Shown piece after piece: positions 8,601 to 16,582 of a DNA stretch of 64,000 bases. The translations under genes and the position numbers were made by a program. Numbering within the stretch: the stretch's first letter is position 1; each line of letters starts with the position of its first letter. The notes under the pieces were generated by a model. That model was not told where the DNA came from and ran no database searches. It was given only the letters and a program-made list of their open reading frames with translations. The stretch lies in the NCBI RefSeq assembly GCF_014202975.1, contig NZ_JACHHZ010000005.1:186001-250000 (forward strand), read 5' to 3'. This DNA is from Povalibacter uvarum. Its GTDB lineage: Bacteria > Pseudomonadota > Gammaproteobacteria > Steroidobacterales > Steroidobacteraceae.

Positions 8601-10243
8601 CGCTGCACGGGTTCCGCGAGATAGTGCAGGGCGTCCGGAACGAACGACAGATCAGTCGCTTCCCGGATCGCCGTTCGCATCTGCAGTTCGAGAACGTCGA
8701 GCGGCACCGGGCTTTGATAGCTCGCGAGGCACTGCCTGACGGCCACATCCGCGGTGACACGTTCCGTTCGAACCAGCCGATACACCTTCACAACGAGCGA
8801 CTCGGCTGCGCCAGGCGTCAGCAGCTCTGGCAACGTTTCGATGCGCGAAAGCTCCTCGAGCGACAACGAGAGATCGTAGCGTCTCGCCAGCGCGCTCAGG
8901 AGCGCCGCGCTTTCCACGCGGGTGCTCGTGGGAAGAATGGGAATCTTCAGATCGAGGCGCCCGGGACGCTTCAGGTCGATCTCGATCAGGTCCGGCCGCG
9001 ACGATGCGAGTACCCACATCACTCTGCCTCGGTTCGCGGAGTCGGACATCTCCTGCGCGATCATCGAATACAGCCGGCCCGACAAGCCGCCATCGCCGAT
9101 GCCCGATTCGCGGCGGCCGAGTGCCTGATCCGCCTCATCGACGAACACGATGCAGCGCCCGAGCGCGCGTGCGAGCCGGAAGACCTTCTCGAGATTTCCT
9201 TCGCTGGAGCCGATCCATTTTTCCCGGAAGTTCTTCAGCTTTACGATCGGCACACCGACTTCGCCGGCCAGGCATTCGACGAGGTACGTCTTGCCTGTGC
9301 CGACCGGACCGGAGATGAGATAGCCCATCGGCAGGGCCTTGAGATCGTTGCTGCGCCAGAGTTCGATGTCCTGGCGCAGCCAGCGCTTGAGCGCTTCCTG
9401 GCCGTGATAATCCTTCAGCGTGCGCGAAGATTGCATGAACTCGAGCAGTCCCGGCGCGTCTCGCTCAACGAGCTCCTTCTTCACCGCGCCGAGCTCGCGA
9501 GGCTGCATCACCTGGCGGTTGTACGCGCGGACTTTGGTCAGTTGTTCCAGCGTGCGAGTGGAGACACCCGTCATCGACGCGGCCAGATCCGTGAGATCGA
9601 CATCGCTCGGGATCGTCCGCGGGTAGTCGCTGGCAAGGATGCTCAACGCTGCGTGAAGTTCCTGCGCCGACGGCAATGCGATCTGGATCGTCGTCACGTG
9701 CGGGGCAAAGGCGATCAGCGGTTCCAGATCGGCGAGGTTGTCGACGACGAGCAGGCTTGCGAACCGAAGTTGCGTGAACTGATCGCTCGAACCCCACTCC
9801 CGGACGACGGCAGTGATCGCGCCATGCTCGAAGCCCTCGCCATCCGAGGGCAGCACTTGTCCTGCCGAGCTGACCATGACGGCAACGCTGACCGGATCTC
9901 GCGATTTGAGTGCCGCGACGTTCGCGAGGTAGCGCAGGTACTTGCTGACGAACCGGAAGGCTTCGAGCGGTCCCTGGGGAAGATTCCGCAACGCTGACGG
10001 AACCCAGTCCGCAAGCAGTTCTCCGCCGCGCGCCACGGCGAGGCCATTGCCCAGGTCATAGGTAAAGACGACATCGAAGTCCAGAAGCTCGTCCCGGACA
10101 TAATGTTCGATGTTGACGAGCTGCGAACCGAGCGGCATCCGGTCGCTCACGTTGCCATGCATCACGAACTGGGCAGAAGCGCCGCTCTCGAACGAAAGGT
10201 CGAGTTGCCTGGCCCAGCCCGGTGCGTCGTCGGTCGTCTTCAT
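8597..10243 (-). CDS. AAA+ ATPase (CDC48/Ycf46-like) with degenerate N-terminal AAA half
   Basis: 548 aa. The second half is a classical AAA module: Walker A GPVGTGKT (312-319), Walker B CIVFVDEAD (364-372) and arginine region KRPGRLD (426-431). The first half begins FVMHGNVSDRM and has Rossmann-type strands but no Walker motifs, as in bacterial two-domain CDC48/Ycf46-like ATPases. No protease domain is present, so it is probably a remodelling ATPase. It is the first gene of a four-gene operon, overlapping the FecR-like gene by 4 bases. Its ATG has GAGGGG close upstream. How an unfoldase links to FecR, BlaI and M56 signalling is unknown. Confidence 0.87.
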   Translation of the reverse strand: MKTTDDAPGWARQLDLSFESGASAQFVMHGNVSDRMPLGSQLVNIEHYVRDELLDFDVVFTYDLGNGLAVARGGELLADWVPSALRNLPQGPLEAFRFVSKYLRYLANVAALKSRDPVSVAVMVSSAGQVLPSDGEGFEHGAITAVVREWGSSDQFTQLRFASLLVVDNLADLEPLIAFAPHVTTIQIALPSAQELHAALSILASDYPRTIPSDVDLTDLAASMTGVSTRTLEQLTKVRAYNRQVMQPRELGAVKKELVERDAPGLLEFMQSSRTLKDYHGQEALKRWLRQDIELWRSNDLKALPMGYLISGPVGTGKTYLVECLAGEVGVPIVKLKNFREKWIGSSEGNLEKVFRLARALGRCIVFVDEADQALGRRESGIGDGGLSGRLYSMIAQEMSDSANRGRVMWVLASSRPDLIEIDLKRPGRLDLKIPILPTSTRVESAALLSALARRYDLSLSLEELSRIETLPELLTPGAAESLVVKVYRLVRTERVTADVAVRQCLASYQSPVPLDVLELQMRTAIREATDLSFVPDALHYLAEPVQR

Positions 10244-10345
10244 CAGCCCCTCGGATGACCGGTGTCGTCTTACCGGCTACTGATGTCATCTACGCTACTA
10301 CGAGCGTAGTAATGACGGCAAGAGGGGACTGCCGCCACCGTGATT

Positions 10346-10467
10346 CGTCATTCCCGCGCAGGCGGGCATCCATGCCTCGATGCCGGATGGACTCCCGCCT
10401 GCGCGGGAGTGACAGGCCAGATGGACTCCCGCCTGCGCGGGAGTGACGGATGCGCGGGAGTGACGGA
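10346..10467. repeat. Family-A REP-like cluster, expanded copy
   Basis: A pair of A palindromes is followed by extra tandem repeats of the right arm GACTCCCGCCTGCGCGGGAG and a shortened third copy GCGCGGGAGTGACGG. This is the longest run of A arms in the window and lies immediately downstream of the oxidoreductase stop codon, so it could form the mRNA 3' structure. Confidence 0.85.
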
Positions 10468-10468
10468 C

Positions 10469-11578
10469 TTACTCGACGGTGACTACGACCTTGCCCCGCG
10501 CCCGCCCAGTCTCGAGATACCGCAGCGATTCGGCGACTTCACTCAGGGGATAGGTTCGATCGATCACCGGCTTCAGTTTCCCTGCGGCCATGAGATCCGC
10601 GAGGTACTGCATGTCGGCCTGCGTCGACTGGGCGATCATCATGCCCATCTTCTGATCGACGAACGGCGAGAGGATCAGTGCTTTCAAGGGCAGCGCGAAC
10701 GGTCCGATCCAGTTGCCGTGCGCGCCGCCAACGATGACGAGCCGGCCGTTCGGCTGCAGTACGCGGCGCAGGTCCGATAGCGATCGATTGGCGACGTTGT
10801 CGACGATCACGTCGTAGCGGGCGTCCGCGGCAGCAAAATCCGCTTGCGTGTAGTCGATGATGTGATCGGCGCCAAGTGAGCGGACGAGCTCGATGTTCTT
10901 CGTGCTGCACACAGCAGTGACTTCGGCTCCGAGTAATTTGGCGATCTGGACAGCGAACGTTCCAACGCCGCCGGAAGCGCCGTTGATGAGTACCTTCTGG
11001 CCGGGCTGCACGGCGCCATGATCACGCAACGCTTGCAGCGCCGTCATCGCGCCGACGTTGACGGAGGCAGCCTGTTCGAACGTGACATTCTCCGGCTTGG
11101 CCACGACAGCCCCCGTTTCACGCTTCACGATGTACTGCGCAAGCGTGCCGCCGCCGCCACCGAAGACTGCATCGCCGGGTTTGAACTTCGTGACGTTCGC
11201 ACCGACCGCTTCGACCGTCCCTGCGAAGTCGGCTCCGAGCCGTGCTTCCTCCGGTGTCGGCGCACCCATGCCACGACCCAGGCGCAACAGGTATGGGCTG
11301 CCGCGCAGGGTGCGCCAATCGAGCGGATTCACCGAGGCCGCGTGAACCTTGATAAGGATCTGGTCGGCCTCGGGCACAGGCTTCGCGATATCTTCGACCC
11401 GGATGATGTCCGGTGAGCCATAGCATCGCGCTGTCGCTGCCTTCATGTGCGCAGCGCCATCCGGCAGCAACGCTACAGTCGGGCAGGGCGCGTTGTAGCT
11501 GATTGCGAAAGCAAATGCCGCGAACGCAAGCGTGATGAGGATCGCGATACCGCTCAGGATCTTTCTGGTCAGGCTCAT
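10469..11578 (-). CDS. Membrane-anchored medium-chain (zinc-type/quinone) oxidoreductase
   Basis: About 369 aa. Residues from about 45 on are a medium-chain dehydrogenase/reductase: VHAASVNPLDWRTLRG, GADFAGTVEAVG, the nucleotide-binding NGASGGVGTFAVQIAKLLGA and LGADHIIDY. It lacks the structural zinc cysteines and resembles NADPH:quinone oxidoreductases. The first about 28 residues form a hydrophobic signal or anchor, unusual for a nucleotide-dependent enzyme. If that anchor stays in the membrane with the catalytic part outside, cofactor supply is a puzzle. Two ATGs exist: 11584 lies only 2 bases from GGGAG, while 11578 has 8-base spacing and is preferred. Substrate unknown. Confidence 0.83.
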   Translation of the reverse strand: MSLTRKILSGIAILITLAFAAFAFAISYNAPCPTVALLPDGAAHMKAATARCYGSPDIIRVEDIAKPVPEADQILIKVHAASVNPLDWRTLRGSPYLLRLGRGMGAPTPEEARLGADFAGTVEAVGANVTKFKPGDAVFGGGGGTLAQYIVKRETGAVVAKPENVTFEQAASVNVGAMTALQALRDHGAVQPGQKVLINGASGGVGTFAVQIAKLLGAEVTAVCSTKNIELVRSLGADHIIDYTQADFAAADARYDVIVDNVANRSLSDLRRVLQPNGRLVIVGGAHGNWIGPFALPLKALILSPFVDQKMGMMIAQSTQADMQYLADLMAAGKLKPVIDRTYPLSEVAESLRYLETGRARGKVVVTVE

Positions 11579-11730
11579 CGTCATTTCTCCCTGTTTGTGG
11601 CGCGACTATGCGAGGCGCCCGGCTGCTTTTTAAGGGGAGTGCGACGAGGGACGAATCGGCCCGGCGAACGACGGCCGGCCGGGATGAGCGGCGGCGGCCG
11701 CAGGGCCGATTCCCGAAATCGCGGGGCGGA

Positions 11731-12345
11731 TCAGCTCTCGCAGAAGATCCGGACTTTCTTCACGGCGACATCGATCTGCGACTCGGTGGTCGCTTTCAGT
11801 GCCGCTTCCTTGGCAGTGTGACAGTCAGCGGCTTCCTCCTGTTGCTTCACCGTTACGTCCGCTGTCTGAACGGCAGGGTCGCTTGCGCTCGTGCAGTGCA
11901 CGGGCGTGACCTTGCGCACGTTGGCTGAAGGACCTTGCTCCACGGCGACGCAGTCGCCCTTGTCGATATCCCCTTGCTCGACCACAACCGAGATCGTGCC
12001 GCCGCCCACCAGATTGACGGTGTACTGGTGCGCCATGTTGTCCTTGTTCTTGTGTGATTTGATCGCCGCGGTGAGCAACGCGCCCGCGAGTGCACCCGCC
12101 GCGGCATCGCGCACCTGGTGTCCGTGCGATGAGTTGTAAGAGCCGGCCAGTCCGCCAACGACAGCACCTGTGGCGACGCCGGTCGGCTGGCCGTCGTTTC
12201 CGACTTTCACCATGTCGATGCGATCGACGATGCCGTAGCTGATGGCGAACGATTGTCCGGTCTGTCTTTGCTGTGCACTCGCGCCGGACACGAACAACAC
12301 AGTCAGCAATGCGACGGCGGTTGATGGTTTCGTGAACGTGGTCAT
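11731..12345 (-). CDS. Exported glycine-zipper protein, unknown function
   Basis: About 204 aa. A signal peptide ends ...SGASAQQ. The centre holds a glycine-zipper stretch (GVATGAVVGGLAGSYNSSHG, then DAAAGALAGALLTAAI), the membrane-inserting motif common in outer-membrane lipoproteins of the SlyB/17 kDa antigen class, though no lipobox is visible. A small beta-like part follows (YTVNLVGGGTISVVVEQG), then a Cys-containing tail (ADCHTAKEAALKA). The start at 12345 has GGAG at 7-base spacing; the open frame to 12435 is not needed. Possibly a stress-related envelope protein. Confidence 0.72.
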   Translation of the reverse strand: MTTFTKPSTAVALLTVLFVSGASAQQRQTGQSFAISYGIVDRIDMVKVGNDGQPTGVATGAVVGGLAGSYNSSHGHQVRDAAAGALAGALLTAAIKSHKNKDNMAHQYTVNLVGGGTISVVVEQGDIDKGDCVAVEQGPSANVRKVTPVHCTSASDPAVQTADVTVKQQEEAADCHTAKEAALKATTESQIDVAVKKVRIFCES

Positions 12346-12491
12346 CGCGATCTCCGTTCCAGTAAGGGCGTAGCGCGGCCGAGCGTACCGTCCACCTGGG
12401 AGGGGCACCCATTTGTACGAATACCTAGAGACCAATGCACAGTTTGCTCGGGCGCTGATAGCATCTGCCGTACCTTCCGTCGGAGACCGTC

Positions 12492-12812
12492 ATGGCACAG
12501 ACACGGATCGAAGCGTACGAAGTCCTCTATTCGGCCAACACGTTCTCGCCGCGTATCGCGCTGAAGAATGCCGGCAACTACGTCGGCCAGATGATCTTCA
12601 AGCCGAACGGCACGACGCTGCCGGCGGACACGGTGGTCAACAACCAGGTGCAGCTGTACTACCACCTGGACGATTTCCAGAATGCGATCGACCTGCTGCG
12701 CAATGAGAAGCCGATCTACATGTATTACAGCGGTTCGGGCGGCGGCTTCGAGAACGGCATCCGGACGATGTCGGAGAAGGTGGGCGAGGGGGAGATTGCG
12801 CCGGCGGTGTGA
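12492..12812 (+). CDS. Small cytosolic-type protein of unknown function
   Basis: 106 aa with no signal peptide or membrane segment. Notable strings are FKPNGTTLPADTVV, QLYYHLDDFQNAIDLLRN and PIYMYYSGSGGGFENGI. The composition looks like a small folded beta/alpha protein. The start has GGAGA 5 bases upstream. I do not recognise the family. It stands alone between a divergent glycine-zipper gene and a family-A repeat. Confidence 0.68.
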   Translation: MAQTRIEAYEVLYSANTFSPRIALKNAGNYVGQMIFKPNGTTLPADTVVNNQVQLYYHLDDFQNAIDLLRNEKPIYMYYSGSGGGFENGIRTMSEKVGEGEIAPAV

Positions 12813-12818
12813 GACCTC

Positions 12819-12888
12819 GTCACTCCCGCGCAAGCGGGAGTCCATCCGGTCGATTCGGAATGGATTCCCGCTTTCGCGGGAATGACAG
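12819..12888. repeat. Family-A REP-like element, paired palindromes
   Basis: GTCACTCCCGCG...GCGGGAGTCCATCC, then GGATTCCCGCTTTCGCGGGA, facing each other between two convergent genes (the 106-aa protein and moxR). It could serve as a two-way transcript-end structure. Confidence 0.87.
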
Positions 12889-12893
12889 ATGGC

Positions 12894-13937
12894 TTACGCC
12901 GGCACCGCCACGACCTTCACCAGCTCATCGATCACTCCATCCGCCGACACCCCTTCCGCGTTCGCGTCGTAGGAAAGAATCAGTCTGTGACGCAGCACCG
13001 GATGAACCACGGCGCGAACATCGTCCGGCGTCACATGATCGCGCCCCTCCAGCCACGCATTGACGCGTGACGTTCGCTCGAGACTGATGCCGCCGCGTGG
13101 GCTCGAACCGATCTGAATCCACTTCTTGAGCGAGTCGCCGTACTTGTCGGGGTGACGTGTGGCGGTGAGCAGATCGATGACGTACTTCTCGATCGCGGGC
13201 GCCACGTGGACCCTGTCGATCTCGCGCCGCGCATCGAACAGCGATTCCTGCGCGATGGCTTTGTCCGAGGACTTGTCCGCGGACCGCGATGCCTTCGTCT
13301 TCTCGCCATTCTCTTCTGGCTTCTGCGCATGGGCCTGCGCAGTCTTTTCTGCTTCTTCCTTGCGCACCAGTTGCAGCACACCGATCTCGCTTTCCGGATC
13401 CGGATAGTCGACGAGCACTTTCATGAGGAAGCGGTCCATCTGCGCTTCGGGCAGCGGATACGTTCCCTCCTGCTCGATCGGATTCTGGGTCGCGAGCACC
13501 ATGAAGAGATCGGGCATCGGATGCGTCTTGCCGGCGACGGTGATCTGTCGCTCTTCCATCGCCTCCAGCAGCGCTGACTGGACTTTCGCGGGTGCGCGAT
13601 TGATCTCGTCCGCGAGGATGACGTTGCCGAAGATCGGCCCGGGCTGGAACTGGAAGACGTTCTTCCCCTCCTGCTGATGCAGTACTTCGGTGCCCGTGAT
13701 ATCCGCCGGCAGCAGATCCGGCGTGAACTGGATGCGCCGCATGTCGGCTTGCAGGCTCTTCGCTAGACTTTTCACCGCGCGCGTCTTCGCGAGTCCCGGC
13801 AAGCTCTCCAGCAGGAGATGTCCGTCCGCGAGCAGCCCGATCAGCATGCTGCGGATCAGATCCTTCTGGCCGAGGATGGAGGTCTCGACGAGCTTCTGGA
13901 GTTCCGCGATGGCGGGTCGCGCAGGCTGAGTCGTCAC
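12894..13937 (-). CDS. MoxR-family AAA+ ATPase with charged insertion
   Basis: About 347 aa. Walker A region LLLESLPGLAKT (the usual first Gly is Ser), Walker B NVILADEINRAPAKVQSALLEAMEE, sensor-1 MVLATQNPIEQEGTYPLPEAQMDRF and lid motif WIQIGSSPRGGISL. MoxR ATPases assist maturation of complexes with DUF58/VWA partners. Residues about 193-232 form a Lys/Glu/Ala/Ser-rich insertion not usual in the family, probably a disordered linker. The gene starts at GTG 13937 in a GTGA overlap with the upstream HAD gene stop; the open frame continues far upstream to 15518, but that is antisense to other genes. The expected DUF58 partner is not downstream; one lies at the left window edge. Confidence 0.9.
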   Translation of the reverse strand: MTTQPARPAIAELQKLVETSILGQKDLIRSMLIGLLADGHLLLESLPGLAKTRAVKSLAKSLQADMRRIQFTPDLLPADITGTEVLHQQEGKNVFQFQPGPIFGNVILADEINRAPAKVQSALLEAMEERQITVAGKTHPMPDLFMVLATQNPIEQEGTYPLPEAQMDRFLMKVLVDYPDPESEIGVLQLVRKEEAEKTAQAHAQKPEENGEKTKASRSADKSSDKAIAQESLFDARREIDRVHVAPAIEKYVIDLLTATRHPDKYGDSLKKWIQIGSSPRGGISLERTSRVNAWLEGRDHVTPDDVRAVVHPVLRHRLILSYDANAEGVSADGVIDELVKVVAVPA

Positions 13938-14932
13938 TTCTGTTCCCACGGATAAATCACTTTCCACTCTTTCTGCATGTCGACGACTGTCCAGCCCTTC
14001 TGCGTCGCCTCGTCCCACGCCTTGTCCAGCGTGCCGATGTGTGACTTGCGGTCGTAGGCCCATTCGCGTTTCGCGTCGGTGTGATGAACGATGCCCATGA
14101 AGCGCGTGCCGCCGCCTGCCGCAGTCCATTGCAGCATCTGGTGATCGCCATCGGAGTTGCCGAACGCGAACACAGGTACGCGTCCGATGAACTTGTTGAT
14201 GCCCGCGGGTTTGCCTTCCTTGTCGTCGACGAAGTCGACCTCGGCGAGCTTGACCAGCACGGGTTTTCCATTCCGGATCTCGTACTTCACCTTGCCGCTG
14301 GAGCCGACGATCTGCTCGGGCGGAATGCCGTAGACCTTCGACGCCCAGGGCCGCATGAATTCGATGCCGCCGCCGGAAACGATGTAGGTCTTGAATCCAT
14401 TGGCACGCAGATACGCGAGCACTTCGAGCATCGGCTGGAAGACGAGCTCGTTGTAGGGCCGCTTGAAGCGCGGGTGCTTCGCGGTTGCGATCCAGTCGGT
14501 GACTGTCTTGCTGAACTCTTCGGTAGTCATGCCAGCATGCGTGACCGCGATCAACTCCAGCAGCCCTTTCTCGCCGGACGCCATCACGGCTTTGGTATCT
14601 CCCTCGATGACGCCTTTGAACGGCTGTTTCGTCTTCCAGTCGGGGTGCTGCGGAGCCAGGGCCTTCACACGATCCAGCGCGAACAGGAGCTGGAAGTAGG
14701 CGGGTTGCTCCGACCAAAGCGTGCCGTCGTTGTCGAAGACTGCGATGCGAGCTTCCGGTGCCACGAACGTCGTCGATCCCTGGCGCGTGGTGTCCGCGAC
14801 GAACTTCACGATGGCCTGCTTTGAAGGGCCGTCGTTCCAGGAAGGCAGCGGATCGGGCGCGGCGGCGATTGCCGGCTGGCTCGCAACGAGCAAGCACATC
14901 AGGAGCGCCTGAAGACTGGCGATGGCTCGCAT
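13934..14932 (-). CDS. Exported HAD-family phosphatase (phosphoserine phosphatase-like)
   Basis: About 332 aa. Signal peptide MRAIASLQALLMCLLVASQP... is followed by HAD motif I FDNDGTLWSE (Asp67 nucleophile, Asp69), motif II in KTYIVSGGGIEF, and motif IV FAFGNSDGDHQML. The cap between motifs I and II is helical, as in the SerB-like subclass. It should hydrolyse a phosphomonoester in the periplasm; the substrate is unknown. The ATG at 14932 has GGAGG at 7-base spacing, so the longer frame to 14959 is not used. The stop overlaps the moxR start by 4 bases, giving a two-gene operon of a secreted phosphatase and a cytoplasmic ATPase. Confidence 0.85.
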   Translation of the reverse strand: MRAIASLQALLMCLLVASQPAIAAAPDPLPSWNDGPSKQAIVKFVADTTRQGSTTFVAPEARIAVFDNDGTLWSEQPAYFQLLFALDRVKALAPQHPDWKTKQPFKGVIEGDTKAVMASGEKGLLELIAVTHAGMTTEEFSKTVTDWIATAKHPRFKRPYNELVFQPMLEVLAYLRANGFKTYIVSGGGIEFMRPWASKVYGIPPEQIVGSSGKVKYEIRNGKPVLVKLAEVDFVDDKEGKPAGINKFIGRVPVFAFGNSDGDHQMLQWTAAGGGTRFMGIVHHTDAKREWAYDRKSHIGTLDKAWDEATQKGWTVVDMQKEWKVIYPWEQK

Positions 14933-15104
14933 GGAAGTTCCTCCGTTTCTGCAAGGCAATGATGAAAGTACGTTGCTGTCCCGGCAGCGGGTATCCGTGG
15001 AAGGGGAAGAAAGCGCCGGCTCGCCGTCTTGCCCGAACTACGCATCCCGGTTGATTGCACGCACCCGGATACTTGACCGCGTGAGGCATACGGGAGGCAG
15101 GGGC

Positions 15105-16538
15105 ATGCATTCGTCGACTCGGACACTCGGCCTGATCGCGGGCGCAGCGTTGCTGTTGCTGGGCAGTGGATGTCGGCAGAAAACCGCCGACCCTGCACCT
15201 CCATCGAAGGCGAGCATGAACGCAGCGCAGGGTGCATCGCTCGAGGAGATGCGAGCCATCGCCAAGGAAGCCTATACATATGGATTCCCGCTCGTGGATA
15301 ACTATCGTGTCCAGTATTCGTACTTCGCGGATGCGGCCAATCCCGAGTACAAGACGGGCTGGAATCAGATATTCAACAACGCGCGTGTCTACACGCCAGA
15401 CGATAAAGCGATCCAGACGCCGAACTCCGATACGCCGTACTCGTACGTCGGTGCCGATCTGCGTGCCGAACCGCTGGTGCTCAGCGTGCCGGCGATGGAG
15501 AAGAACCGCTTCTATCACCTGCAGTTCATCGATCAGTACACCCAGAACTTCGCGTACGTGGGGACGCGGACGACGGGTAACGACGCAGGAACCTTCCTGC
15601 TGGCGGGTCCGCGCTGGCAGGGCGAAGCGCCTGCAGGCATCAAGCAGGTGATCAAGTCCGAGACGGACTTCGCCTTCATCCTGTATCGCACTCAGCTCTT
15701 CGATCCGTCCGACATAGCGAACGTGAAGAAGGTCCAGTCCGGTTACAAGGTACAGACGCTTTCATCGTTCATGGGTCAGGCCGCGCCGCCGGCTGCACCC
15801 ACCGTCGACTTCATCAAGCCGTTGACCGCGACCGAACAGCGTTCATCGCTCGAGTTCTTCAACGTGCTCAACTTCGTGCTGCAGTTCTGTCCGACCGTTC
15901 CCTCCGAAGTCGAGATCATGGAACGGTTTGGAAAGCTCGGCATCGGCGCCGGCAAGACGCTCGATGCGCAGGCTCTGTCACCGCAAATGCGCGCCGCGAT
16001 CGAAGGCGGCATGGCGGATTCGTGGCAAGCGTTCAAAGCCGTGGATCAACAGGCGCAGGAGGGAAAGCTCACCAGCGCGGACTTCTTCGGTACGCGCGAG
16101 CATCTGCGCAACAACTACGAGTACCGCATGGCCGCCGCTGCTGCCGGCATCTACGGCAATTCAATCGAAGAAGCTTTCTACACGCAGTACAAGGGTGACA
16201 CTTCGGTCGATCGTTTCGTGCTGCATTTCCCGCCGGGCCAGCTGCCTCCCGTCGACGCCTTCTGGTCGCTGACGATGTACGAAATGCCGGCGAGCCTGCT
16301 GTATGCGAATCCTCTCAAACGTTACCTCATCAACTCGCCCATGCTCCCGAAGATGAAGAAGGATGCCGATGGCGGCCTGACGCTCTACGTGCAGCACGAG
16401 TCGCCGGGGAAAGCGAAAGAGTCCAACTGGCTGCCCGCACCCGCCGGTCCGATGATGGTCGTGCTGAGGCTCTACGCGCCGAAGCAGGAAGTGCGCGATG
16501 GCACGTGGAAGCGGCCAGCACTGCAGAAGGTGGAGTAA
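15105..16538 (+). CDS. DUF1254/DUF1214 lipoprotein
   Basis: About 477 aa. The lipobox LLGSGC predicts a lipid-anchored envelope protein. The DUF1254 part contains AYTYGFPLVDNYRVQYSYF and NSDTPYSYVGADLRAEPLVLS; the C-terminal DUF1214 part contains PPVDAFWSLTMYEMPASLLYANPLKRYLINS and a final WLPAPAGPMMVVLRLY. The family is widespread and its biochemical role is not established. The frame is open to 14922, but ATG 15105, with GGGAGG about 9 bases upstream, gives the proper signal. A related shorter protein follows about 44 bases downstream, probably in the same transcript. Confidence 0.9.
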   Translation: MHSSTRTLGLIAGAALLLLGSGCRQKTADPAPPSKASMNAAQGASLEEMRAIAKEAYTYGFPLVDNYRVQYSYFADAANPEYKTGWNQIFNNARVYTPDDKAIQTPNSDTPYSYVGADLRAEPLVLSVPAMEKNRFYHLQFIDQYTQNFAYVGTRTTGNDAGTFLLAGPRWQGEAPAGIKQVIKSETDFAFILYRTQLFDPSDIANVKKVQSGYKVQTLSSFMGQAAPPAAPTVDFIKPLTATEQRSSLEFFNVLNFVLQFCPTVPSEVEIMERFGKLGIGAGKTLDAQALSPQMRAAIEGGMADSWQAFKAVDQQAQEGKLTSADFFGTREHLRNNYEYRMAAAAAGIYGNSIEEAFYTQYKGDTSVDRFVLHFPPGQLPPVDAFWSLTMYEMPASLLYANPLKRYLINSPMLPKMKKDADGGLTLYVQHESPGKAKESNWLPAPAGPMMVVLRLYAPKQEVRDGTWKRPALQKVE

Positions 16539-16582
16539 CGCTCGCCCCGGTTCAGTAACGCGGAGAAGCAGGAGAAATGCAG

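Noticed and set aside
8588-9997. Long plus-strand open frame over the AAA ATPase gene
   Set aside because: It lacks recognisable domains and is Arg/Ala-rich like a GC-driven antisense shadow. The minus strand has Walker motifs in order.
13938-15518. Minus-strand extension of the moxR frame to 15518
   Set aside because: It would run antisense through the HAD gene's own frame and the lipoprotein gene. The GTG at 13937 with a 4-base overlap is a normal coupled start.
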